From Argentina anserina (lineage: Eukaryota; Streptophyta; Magnoliopsida; Rosales; Rosaceae): a stretch of 64,000 nucleotides of DNA. Location: assembly GCF_933775445.1 (NCBI RefSeq), contig NC_065876.1:18724001-18788000 (forward strand). The letters run 5' to 3'. The notes below the pieces were generated by a model. That model ran no database searches and had not been told where the DNA came from. It was given only the letters and a program-made list of their open reading frames with translations. The stretch's first letter is position 1, and every line of letters starts with the position of its first letter. Below are positions 25,115 through 36,617 of the stretch, piece by piece. A program made the translations under genes and the position numbers.

Positions 25115-25738
25115 AACTGGCATGAGGGGTAACAGATGGGTTACCGGCTTATGAGTAGCCATATTTTTGGATATTTGGTAACAGATGGGTTGCCCAATGT
25201 CTGGCGGCGTACTGCATGAGGGCTAACAGATGAGTATGTGGGTCTCATGAGTACCCATATTATAAATGTATTTGGGTAAACAGATGAGTTGCCCGATTTC
25301 TCATGAGTACTTATATTTTCAGATATTATTGGACAACTAGATGGGTCGTCATATGACTCATGAGTACATTTATAATTAAATGTTTTCAGTTTTTTTCTCT
25401 TGTATACTATGTGCAAAGCTTACCGGGTTTGTGTTTACAATCTCGGTGCACCTATTTGATGGTATAGGGGATAGTTCTGCAGGTGTGGATTAGCAAAATT
25501 AGAGGGCTTTCTCTGAAGATTGTCAAATAATTATATTCTTACTACTGTTTGTTGGTGATGATTGAGTGAATTTTAGATTTCCATTTGTTGTGTATTATTC
25601 AAGTCGACTGAGTCATGCTGTAAACTCAGTTTCTATACACTGTTATGATAAGATGATTTCAATATATTTAAGATTGTTTTAGAGTTTTCATGGCTTCGAA
25701 TTCGAATTTTTTATTATTCGAAATTCGAGGTTGTGACA

Positions 25739-27080
25739 TACAGTGCCATTAGAATTAGAATTCTTGGACTTTGGAGACATCTGAGATTTCTTTTGCTTAG
25801 ATTGAAAGCTGTTCCATAACTTGACAATCTTAGGAGTAGGCTCAGAAACTTTCTCAACCATTGACTCATCGTCAACAACAACTTCAGTATTAGCTTCATC
25901 ATGAAGAACATTAATTATAAACCCTGCATCAATAGCTTTCTTTACATTGGAGCTCTCACCATTTTTCTTTTTATTTCGATAGCTCATTAACATCCAAGGA
26001 CCCACGTCTGCCTTAGCAACATCAGAAGGATAAGTAGTGGAAGCATCCATATCACTCTGCGCATTTCCCATATCCAAAGAATCAAAATTATCCATGGAGA
26101 TATGCACATCATTAGAGTGCTCATGAGGAATGACACTACTTGACTTCACAATACTTGGACACGTATCCTTAGAGTGACCATAAAATCCACACTCAAAACA
26201 TATCATTGAAATCCCTTCATACACAACATAGTAAGTAGTGCCTTCAACTTCAACAAAAGGCTTTAGAGGTTTGTTCAGATCAATTTCTATGCAAATTCTG
26301 GCAAACTGCCCTCGGCATTGTCCAACAGACAAGGGATCACAATGAACCACATCTCCCAGCAAACCACCAATCTTATCAATAGTAAAATCTCTAAAATATT
26401 TAATAGGAAGAAGCCATATTGCTAATTACAGCAGTAGTGGGATCAAATTCTGGGCGCCACTTCTTCACAATCATGGTTTGACCAACTATAATCCAAGGCC
26501 CTCCACACAAAGCATGGTTCGTATCTTCCTCGAGATTAAACTTGACAATGAAAAAACCATTGAGGAGATCAATAAGTTGCCAACCACCTTTGACTTGCCA
26601 TTTTCATCTCAAACCCTTCAACATGAATTCAAACGAACTTGTAGAATTAGGTTTTCCCATTTACTTGACAATCACAACACAACACCATTCAAAATCAAGC
26701 TTATTATACACTTTATCAGAGAATGAGACATTGGGGTCATGTTTCCCAAAAGAGAAAACACAATCATCATCATTGAATTCCAACTCCTCAGTCATAGTTT
26801 GTTTAAATAGATCAGTAGAATTTTTCAGGGTATTAGCATAACTCATCTGGGGATTCGAAGCAATTGGAGGTTGGAAAGAGTTGTCCCAATCCTCCATTTG
26901 AAAAGCTTGCAAATTTGGACAAATGTCTTTGCCACTTTTGGATCTCTTTCGTTGAGCCATCGCACCATCAGAAGCTCCGCCAATTCCCGACGGAAGGGCG
27001 GAGAAAGTAAACACAGGTTTAGCCACCACACCGGCTAGGAGCACTGGAAATTACAAGAGAGATTGAATCGGAGGGAACCC
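25739..27080 (-). pseudogene. L1-type LINE ORF1 (DUF4283/zinc knuckle), broken
   Basis: On the minus strand the N-terminal part (27044-26661, from about MAQRKRSK) contains SYANTLKNSTDLF and a DUF4283-like start. After a break, 26362-25739 continues with GQFARICIEIDLNKPL and the CCHC knuckle CFECGFYGHSKDTC. These are the standard parts of the plant L1 nucleic-acid-binding ORF1 protein. The frame is disrupted between 26362 and 26661, and the 3' side is cut by the LTR ending at 25738. Confidence 0.8.
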
Positions 27081-28083
27081 AATCCAATGAGAGGTTCAAT
27101 GAAAGCTTTACAGAGAGCCAAAAAAAAATCCTGAATACAACCTTTTTTTTTTTGATAAGAAATTTTAACAAAACACAAAGATTTATGAGAAATTTTAAAT
27201 ACACTCCACTTAATACTTAATACACACTCACTACTCAAATACACTACTCATTTTATTTCTCATTCTAATTTTGTATTAAATACACAACCCAAAGTGCCTA
27301 AAATACTTTTAACTCTAGGTGTCTTATCATTTCATATGATTTTGAAAAGATTTCAGATAATTAGTATGTACTAATTTTTGAAGTGATCCATAAATATTAA
27401 TTATTTAAAAATTCTTACATATACTTGCTCTTCAAATTCTCAAACATGAAAAACGATGAATGCATTCTTCATCTTGTTTGATGAACTTTACCTATTCTTC
27501 ATCTTCATTGTCGATTTTGTTTTTTTTTAAGAAGAAAAATTACATTGAAATGAGAAAGATCATAATGTCTTAACATAAATTACCTTGGTTTGACATTCTA
27601 AATTGGAAATTATTAATTTTTAAGAAAGAAATAAAGGGATGAATTGATAATCAAAATTTTCCACTTAATTTTCTATTAGATAAATATAATTTCTTTCATC
27701 GTAGAAACTTATTTAATTTTAATAATGTGTTTCGGGAAAATTTTAAGATTGTAATATTTATATTTTCTTTACTAGGGGTATATTTTGATGATTTTGCATA
27801 TCTAAGAAATTTGATTTAAAACTTAAAAAGATATGGATGTGTATTAAGTAATTAGATGTGTATATTTAAAACTTCTCAAGATTTATATTCAATATAAATA
27901 AAAGAAAAAAAATAGAAATTTTACGAAACCTTGAGAGACCGAACGTATCGAAATCGTGAAAAAAGAATAAAATCATTGGAAAACTTAATTTCCAAAGTTG
28001 GTTGGTCAGTCCAAGAGTAAGAGTGTGGAGAAGAGAAGAGAAGAGAAGAGCTAGAGCAGCAGCATCGGATTGATCTCAGAGTC
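27081..28083 (+). promoter_or_regulatory. Upstream region of the CCDC47-like gene
   Basis: AT-rich, with TTAATACTTAATACACACTC-like direct repeats near 27210-27290. A purine-rich AAGAG tandem (about 28033-28050) directly precedes the start codon and probably lies in the 5' UTR. No open frame of interest. I cannot point to a core promoter with confidence. Confidence 0.45.
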
Positions 28084-30350
28084 ATGGGACTCGCCGTCCC
28101 ACATCTCCTCACTCTCCTCCTCCTCTCCTTCTCTCTCATCTTCTGTCCCGTCCTTGCCGACTCCCACTTCGAAGGCTTTGAAGACGCCGACGACATCGAG
28201 GACGACTTGGACTCCTCCTCACTCCCTCTCACCCCCACCCAAACACTCCTCACCGCCACCTCCCAACCCGACCCGGATCCCCTCCCCGATTCCGAATCTC
28301 CCAAACCCTCCGCTTCCGCCTCCGGCTTCGAGTACTGGGACGAGGACGAGTTCGAAGGCCTACCACCAGACCACCCTCCAACCCTAAAACACGATGCTGA
28401 TGACGATGATAAAGCCGCTCCCTCTCCCTCTCCCGATTCGGATTCGGATCCGGATCCGAAACCCTCGGGTTCTCCTCCGCCTGGTTTTAGATCTTACACG
28501 GTGGAGATCGCCTGCGGAGGGTTCTTGATCGTTTTCATCGTCAACTACTTGACCGGAAAGCGCGTCAACGAGAACATCGCCCTGGCGTGGGCGACGAAAT
28601 ACGCGACCAAGGAGTCGATTTTCGACAATAACTTCAGCCTCCTGGGCGTGGGCGACGGCGACGACTCGCCTCTGCTGCTCAAGGAAGGCCAGAACGTGTT
28701 CAAATTCTACGCCAGCGGCCGGAGGTGCTGCCAGGGCCTCTTGGCCACCATGGAGCTCAAGAGCCGCCACGATTTGATCTCCTCGATTTTCAACCTGGTG
28801 ATTCCGACGACGAGGGACGAGATTAATTTCGAGGTGTATATGAATGATGACGCCATGGACCACGTGGTGTTCGCTGTGGCCAGGAAGAAGGCTGCCAAGG
28901 CAATGCAGAAGGAGGTCCCTGACTTGCACAAGTTCGCCACTGTGCTTCCTCCTCCTAGTGGCAGGAAGTGGGTTTCCGACGACTTGGCGGTTATCTCCGA
29001 GTCCAAAGAGGTCGCTGGCGATTTAATCACTGAGGCTGTTCTTGATCAGGTTGGTTCTCCTTTCCATCCCAGCTCTGTTTTTGACATGCATGATGTACAG
29101 GTACATTAGAATTAACAGTTCTCCACGATGTGTCCCTGTCTGCAGCATATGTTGGCAAGATGTATATTGTCCGTCAGTCATCTGAATAATAAGGAAGAAA
29201 AATAAAAATTAGAGCTGTTGGGAAAACCGGGTTTGATTCTTAGCTTTGTCCAATTACCCACAGACTTTTTCTTATTTTACTCCTTCATTTTTCGGAAGTT
29301 TATTAGAGAGCTGTTGTCATCTGATAACTAGTTTTGTGTTATATTCACCTTTTTTTGGCTTTCTAACTGCTTTGATATTTAGTTTCTAGATTGGGTTCAG
29401 TTACTGCAGACTTTTGAGATTGTTATTATTTCGCCATTGTTCTCTGGTTTTGTGAATTTATTGCTTTTTTTTTTCCCGGTTGTTTGCTTGTTATGGTTGC
29501 CTGTAGCTTTCTTCAATTCATTATTTCTTGTTTGTCTATTCCAAGTAGATTTTCATACCTTTAATAGCTGATGGTGGTTTCCTTTATTTATTCATTTGGT
29601 GAGGCTGTGGTCTTGAAATCATATTTCGCATAGCCTTATTGGATAAGGTTCAGTTCTTGAATCAATCACAGTGCACAGAAACTATTGTGTATGTTACTTT
29701 GAATCTCCTGTAGAGGGGATCTGGGAGTTTAGAACACTTGACTAACGACACTCAATTGATGGTATTTGCAGGTTTTTGGAGATAAAGCTTTTCAGAAATT
29801 TGGAAAGAATTTCATATATATGCATTTTTCAGATCAACATCCAGGGCCTACAAACAAAAAGATGCTACTGTTTAAGTTTGCTCTACCTGATGCTGATAGC
29901 ATGGCTGATATGACTCGTTTGGTGGCTTTGATACCTTACTATATTGATTTGATTGGTCGGTACAAGCTAAGCAGCCAGGTATGGCAGCTACCTTTTTTAG
30001 TTTTGGTCTGGACAGGTCAGCTGTTAGTAATTGTGGAGTCGAGGTTGGAGAAAAGAATTGTGATTTAATACGTTTTAATTTTGCAATTGATAATTAATTT
30101 ATGATATGTGCTAGTGTAGGCCCGGTCCAAAACAGAAGCAATCAGATCAAAGGCTGCTCTAGAGGCATACAAAGAACTCCAGAACACTAGGCAAGAAGCT
30201 TTGCAAAGAAAGAAGGCAGAAAGGAAAAAAATGATGGAGGAGGCTGAGGCTAAGCTTAGTGCAGAGAGTATACGCAAGAAGGAAGCAAAGGAGCGTGCCC
30301 GTCAAATGAAGAAGGCAATGCCAAAAATGAAAATGACCCGTGCCGGCTAA
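28084..30350 (+). CDS. CCDC47/DUF1682 family ER-membrane protein
   Basis: Exons 28084-29049, 29772-29978 and 30120-30350 give 467 residues. All introns are GT-AG and phase 0. Layout: signal peptide 1-25; a long acidic, Pro/Ser-rich luminal segment (26-135); one membrane helix at about 138-157; a conserved cytosolic DUF1682 domain (GRRCCQGLL, FEVYMNDD, KNFIYMHFSDQHPGP, MLLFKFALPD); and a Lys/Arg-rich predicted coiled coil from about 395 to the end, finishing KKAMPKMKMTRAG. Animal CCDC47 is a subunit of the ER PAT/multipass translocon that helps membrane proteins insert. A matching role in plants is inferred by family. The length is close to Arabidopsis homologues as I recall them. The start was chosen because it gives a clean signal peptide. 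It converges on POLLUX. Confidence 0.93.
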
Positions 30351-30841
30351 TTGTTATAGTTTACTTGTTAATGGTACCTCTGCGTTTTCTTTTCTTCAAC
30401 ATCTCCATGGTATTTCAGTTGGCACTTTTTGCCTTAAGTTTTGCTTCTGAATCTTTGTAAGTTGTATTCTAAATGTTTGGAGTTAGCTTCTTAGATTTGG
30501 AACATATTAATTCTGTGCCATAGATGTAAGGTTTCTGGGCGCCACTCGTTTTCCTTTTTGTTGCATCATTGCTACTTTGTTCCAATAGAGTGATAGAACA
30601 CAGTAGATATCAGAACGTATACCACCAAAAAAAATTGCGATATCTTTCACCCTTTGAAAATCAAGACGGCATTCTTGTTCTGATCTTTTATTTTCCTTTT
30701 CCTTATTTTATTAACATCAGGCGCTCCGGAGTTCGGACTACCCATTCGAGCTATGTATCCTGTTCTGGGATTAATATTGGTCTGCGTATGTTAGCTAATT
30801 TGCTGCGTTGGTTTCACATTGTCATAATCTCTTAGAGCATC
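30351..30841. other. 3' flank of the CCDC47-like gene
   Basis: T-rich sequence after the stop codon that probably includes the 3' UTR. No gene is seen. The frame at 30569-30835 has no recognisable content. Confidence 0.5.
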
Positions 30842-30972
30842 TTTTTTTTGTTACAATCGGAGTCAAACACAAGCAAAAAGGGACAGCAAATTAGAAGCTA
30901 TAGGCACCAGATCTTCTGGCACGAGTAATAGCACATAGGTCATCAAGAAACGCTTGCGCAGCATGAGCAGCG
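30842..30972 (-). mobile_element. 5'-truncated LINE tail
   Basis: On the minus strand it reads AAHAAQAFLDDLCAITRARR... to a stop at 30891, followed by about 40 bp and an A-rich tail (T-run at 30842-30850). This matches the AAQQYLDD C-terminus of the LINE at 16786. I could not find a clear target duplication. Confidence 0.65.
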
Positions 30973-31391
30973 GATCTTCAAAGGTGATAATTTCAACTAA
31001 AATAGTTTTAAAATCATCTTGACAAGCTAATTTAGAAATACAACTACGTCAGTTCTCTGTAGTAGTGTGTACTGCTATTTCAGGTTGTAATCTGATTTGT
31101 GTTTGATTTTCATTTATGGTAAAATATGAATTGATGATTTGTATTACTCTGTAATATTCACCGTGGTAGGTTTTTCACTTTAATGTTTCTTTGCAAACTT
31201 CCGACCATTACATGAACATTTGAACCAGGTCTGCATAATTTCAAATCCTATATCTGAATTACCATCTAATAAATTGGGTATGGGGTGTAAGCAAATGAAT
31301 AAAGCCATGAATTCATTAAATTAGTTGCTGTATCTAGTTGCGGGATGACATACACAGATAGGTGCAGTCGTGCAGATACTACGTGTTGACC

Positions 31392-31603
31392 TTTTTTTTT
31401 TTGGATACAAGGGGTCAAAAAGATCCTAGCAAACACAGAAACAAACTAAGTAATAGAAGCTACTGATCTAAGTCAAATAGTGCCAAAAATCATCAAGGGC
31501 AGCATTGGCAACTTGCGGGGGAGGCTGCTGAAAAAACTGGACGCCAAGGACAGAACCAATGCTCGCTTTGGACAGAATATCAGCAAGCATATTGGTCTCT
31601 GTA
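31392..31603 (-). mobile_element. 5'-truncated LINE tail with 11-bp target duplication
   Basis: The minus strand encodes the end of a LINE RNase H (RETNMLADILSKASIG, then a VANAALDDFWHYL end), then an untranslated stretch and a poly(A) tail (T-run at 31392-31402). The flanks carry the same 11 bases, ACGTGTTGACC, at 31381-31391 and 31604-31614. This is the hallmark of target-primed reverse transcription. It lies 38 bp past the POLLUX stop codon, on the same strand as POLLUX. Confidence 0.88.
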
Positions 31604-31641
31604 ACGTGTTGACCATTTTAGTACATGCGAAAATTGGCCTT

Positions 31642-33691
31642 TCATACACTTATGGAGATGACCACAAAAACATCATCGTGAGACCATTTCCGTACTTCTG
31701 ATTTCAGTGATGGATTGATTAGGGCTCGCTCTGTATTTGCAAGGCGATATCCAATCACAACTTCCTGCCGTTGACGACCCCTAAGCATTATATCATAAAA
31801 GCAGAGTTCTTCCTGGTCATATAAATAGAGTTCAGCCGGTTTTATGCACATCTCATTCCCCTGCATCCAACCAAGATTACACTGGAAATTTCAAGCACCA
31901 CAATTACATATGCTCAACAGATCTACTAGTTTAAAACACTTCTACTAATGTTCTATGCTACAACAAACTTATACAATGCTTGCTATATATAGGTCAAAAG
32001 TGATCAGGGAGATATCTATATATATATAGATGTCCATATCATCAATATGCATGTCAACAGACTTTATTTTCAAAATTTGGGAATTATGTACTAACCTGAA
32101 AACACTTCCTTAAATTTAAGTTTCATCATACATGTCATGACCAATATTCTAAACGTTGATTTTTTCAAATGCATATTATAATTTAAGAAATTAAAACATT
32201 CATATTGTATGCCACTAAACACACGACTATGTACAGTTTTTCACATCCTGAAACCAATATTAATATTCTTTTTTTCTATTCAACGTCTACAAAAATCTTA
32301 CTCATCAGTTTTTCACATTAAACTAGCACACCATGTTCAGATAAAATAAATTCCCGAAAGACTGGAGAGTACCTCCTCCGCAAATAGCTCTTCAAGAACA
32401 CGATTGATTTGCTTATCTTCTGCCACCATTGCCAGTGCCATACTAACAAGTTCATTTGACAGGACATAATCACTGATTCTGGAAACAGAGACCAGGTTTC
32501 TAGTCCTAGAATCCAGAATCTCACTAATTATTATCGATTTATCTGAAGCTTGCTGCATCTCACGAATCCAAGAGCTATGCGAAAATGCAGATAACCGTAA
32601 GGAAGTCGACTTTGTTTCTTTGTAAGGAAGACGCTTTGACTGCAACCCAAAAACCAATGAATTATCATCGTTTAGTAGTCAAAACTCAGTGGCTCAACTT
32701 TATCAAATGTATGGCAATGCTTCCACAGTTTTTTGTCGTGATTCATTACGCAAGCAGGAGTGATACAAAATTTTCTTATCAGTAATTAATCAAGCAAACA
32801 GGAGGGACAAACTTAGATATAATACAAAGCAAAAGAGTATCACAGATTTTGACAAGCAATTATGTATGAACTTTTTATTTTATCAGGTGGCATGCTTTGT
32901 AGGATGTAGCAATTAAAGTTACCTGTATATCTCGTATGAGGAGAAGTGTGGCAAGGGATTTAGAGTCAGAATGCACAACAGAGTCCTCTAGTGATTCATC
33001 TGCAAGAATTAAAATCTGTAGGCTTAGAGTTAGCTACCAGTTGAAAATTAGTCCTAAGAAAACTTCTTTAAAAAAAAAGTCATATCTGTCTAAAGGCATA
33101 TTATTCTGTTATATTTAAACCAGTGTCAATGGTCAAGGGAACACTTAGTTCACACTTTATCGGTTAATTTAGCGATAACCAATCATGCATAATGAGTGCT
33201 ACGATTAAATATTAAGCTGCAGCTGAATATATTATGCAGGTGGTGACCAAATTCTGAAATATGAGGTGTAAATTGATACATACAGAATCAAAAGTTTCCA
33301 AGGGAAGACTCTCTAGATGCCGTCTTATCACAGCATTTCCTTCTCTGTGAACGAGTTTTATGTTCTCCAACCGAGAAATATCAAGTCCACCATCTGTAAG
33401 TTTCTTCTCTCTTTCCTTTTCTGGGACTTCATTAAACATCCAAAGTTCTGAACCTTGAGGCAAAAATGCCTCTAGAACCTGAAAAATGGATACGAAAGAG
33501 TTGAAACCTGAGTTATCCGTGGAATCCAATTTTCCACTTGGTGACCTTTCATTAGTTTCATATTTTATCATTTAATATTCACCAAGTTGAATTTGTTTAT
33601 ACTCCAACAATAGAAAGATGTTTATAAGCCTGTACAACAAGTACACAATTACCACTGCCAACATCCAAAAGAGTAAGCTTAACCATAAAAA

Positions 33692-33723
<32 letters not shown>

Positions 33724-36584
33724 TGAGAGGGTTCCTATCACTCTTAAGAAAGGTAACTTGTTTCACATCCCACATAAACCAAAACTATATCGTTGCTCAG
33801 GTATACCTTGACAAAGTAGGTAGCACGAAATGAAAAGTATTGTACTAATGGAGTTACCAGTATCATATCGTCTATGTCACGACGCCAGCCACAGAACAAT
33901 ATCTTCTCAGGGTATTTAGGAGGTTCAACAGTGTTGGGACAGAGGCCACAACATACCTGCCGAAAAGATAATACAAGAGCTCAGGCATGTTAGATGGCAA
34001 AAATGAAAATATCCTTATTCATACTTATAAAGGACTAAAGGATAATACAATGTTGATTTCTTGCAGCAAATGAGTAACTACGGATACACTACGAGTATTA
34101 CTGTTGAAAAATATTGAATTCATGAGAAAGGTAACAGTTAATATATAGACACAATCCATACATGATCTACTGACAACCAGAGACTGTACCGTAAATCTAA
34201 CAAGCATATGTATACCAAGTAATTATAACTGAACATAGTGGATTACGGCTGGTCCTACAGAGATAGAATGAGAAAACATTCAAATAAAGATACAGTAGTT
34301 TAGAATACTAAATCTCTATAAATTGATGCATAATAGCATCTCAAATCCTCCCATCAGAAAGTGTTAATAAAACATGTTCTTTGCTTAACAATTCGCTGAG
34401 GAACATTATGGTACTTTCTTGTAACAATGGCTGCACCATAAAGGTTTCCTTCCAACTAACTTCCATACTTATTATCAAGACTTTAACTATATTATTTTGC
34501 TATTTATGTTCTTTTACTCACTTTGAGATCACTGGCCAATTCCTTTTGACTATAAGGATCATCTATACCCTTTATGATTTCTTTCTAAAGACAATCAATT
34601 TTCATCTTGAAACACAAGGGAAAAGGACAGAACAAAAGACATACCATTCAAGGCCCCAACCACCACGACTCTAGTAACACCCACTATCTTGACCCACAAC
34701 ACACTGTCTTAGAAGTCTACTGTTTAGTCACAGCCAACAGAACCATCGCATGTATATGAGAGGGCTACCACAAACTAACAATAAATTGTGCAGTACCCCA
34801 TCCAAGTATTGCATCATTCCAGCTGAATCTTGCAAAACGTCCTCACAAGTTTAAAATCTATTTATATGATACATGGTTGCTACAGACATATTCATGATGG
34901 TTTCTTGCTACGTAGAGAATAGATCAATAACCTCTGGAATTGTAGATGGAGCATAAGTGTCATCATCTTCCGCTATAACAAGAACTTCATCCCCTTCTTT
35001 CATAACATATTTATCATCTGGATTTATTTTTATCTTTCCACCATCTGCGGCGACCTTGATTCCACAGGGAATTGCATCAGGAAATGAAATCAGCACATTT
35101 TCAAAACGAAGACCATCCAACTCAGGCCACCTCTTGATGTAAAACTCAGCATTTTCAAATCCCAATATATCCTCCCATATCTGACAAAAGAAAAATAATG
35201 CATAAGTAATAAAATTTCATACATAGTTATCCAGAGTTGGAAAACTGATATCATACGGTCTAATGAGTGAGAAAAGACAAGAAAGACTGATTAAACAGTG
35301 TTACGTGCATGAGGGTGTGTGTGTATGTGTGCAACATTCTAAAGTCTCATGTTGCCACCAAGTTTAGGGGCAACATGAGACTTTATAATACAGTATTAGA
35401 GGCAAAATTCCACCAAGTTTAACACCCAACTATATACAAACAATATATAAGTATATGCAACAGTAACAACCAAAAGTTAACACCCATTTGTCCTACCCAC
35501 TTCGCTAAAAACTCGTACAAAACTTTATACCATTCCATTATCATCATAACAGTCCAGTGTTTATCAGTTATTGAGCAGGACTGCAATTGAATATCTAAAT
35601 CATTATCAATATGGGTAAGGTTAGCATTGCTTATAATCAATGAAGCCTAAGAGAGTAGACAGTTTTAATCATTCAACTTCATTGAGGAGTGGAACCTAGA
35701 AGACGTCAAGAAAGGAAATCCTTCAATGGAATCCAAATCATTGCTAATGTAATTTGTCTCGTGATAAGTCTTTTTGCTTATTCTATCAACGTCTAGTGAT
35801 GATTCAGAAGATATTTTATTTATGAAGGGTAGTTCTACAAAGGAGAAAACAATAATAACACATCCTGCAAAAAGTATGATTTGAAATGCCGCAAGACTTT
35901 TCTCCGAATTCCCTTCCTAAAGTAATTTTTGGGAGCTTCTATTCATCCTGCTCTTTTTGGAACTTCGACCTCCCAAATTTATCCCTCAGTTTTCCAATTT
36001 TAACCGTCTCATCAACACTAACAACTGTTCACTAACACCCCACCATACATTAATTATGTTAGTCCATAGAACATTCACATAGCAATAACTTTAAATCGGA
36101 TTGAGATTCATCTGATGCATGGGAAGTTGTATTTAATAAACTCAGAAAAGTTTTTGGAAGGAATGATTCTAGATCATATTGCCCTTAAATTCCTCACCAT
36201 CTGCCTGAAATCTAATTTGATTTGCATATAGAATGTTTTGTTCTGCCTAATGCCAACTATTTTCTACAATTTGTGTTACTAGGGAAGAATTAAGGACCGA
36301 TAATTGTAAAAGCAAATGCAGAAGAAGAGTGAGAGAGATAATTACTTGACCTAATTTGCAAACTCTAAAATATTATCCTGTGTAATCATGATCGACCTTC
36401 TGATCGATATCACGAAATTCACATGACATTACATAACTGATAATTCTATTAAAACCTTAGTGAATAAGAAAGGTATTATTCTCCGTTTCTGAAGTTCTAC
36501 TTGCATTAAGGAAAAAAAAATGCAACCTTCTGTTTCATGTTCTTCAACCATCTCTATCATTCATTAATGGTGAAAACTTTGCTT

Positions 36585-36617
<33 letters not shown>

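Larger units (their letters stand above)
21497..25738 (+). mobile_element. Tekay-like 3' LTR, interrupted
   Basis: Starts TATAATAACCC directly after the polypurine tract (the usual TG start is mutated) and ends CGAGGTTGTGACA. An insertion at 22939-25114 splits it, and about 2.07 kb of LTR remains without that insert. A GC-rich leader-like block lies at 21520-21840, and a cluster of GAACAGTG-like motifs at 22000-22190. Its 3' end sits directly against the LINE ORF1 remnant, suggesting the element landed inside that LINE. Confidence 0.7.

Noticed and set aside
28384..29030. Long minus-strand frames opposite the CCDC47-like first exon
   Set aside because: Shadows of a GC-rich real exon. The plus strand has the signal peptide, domain match and correct splice sites.
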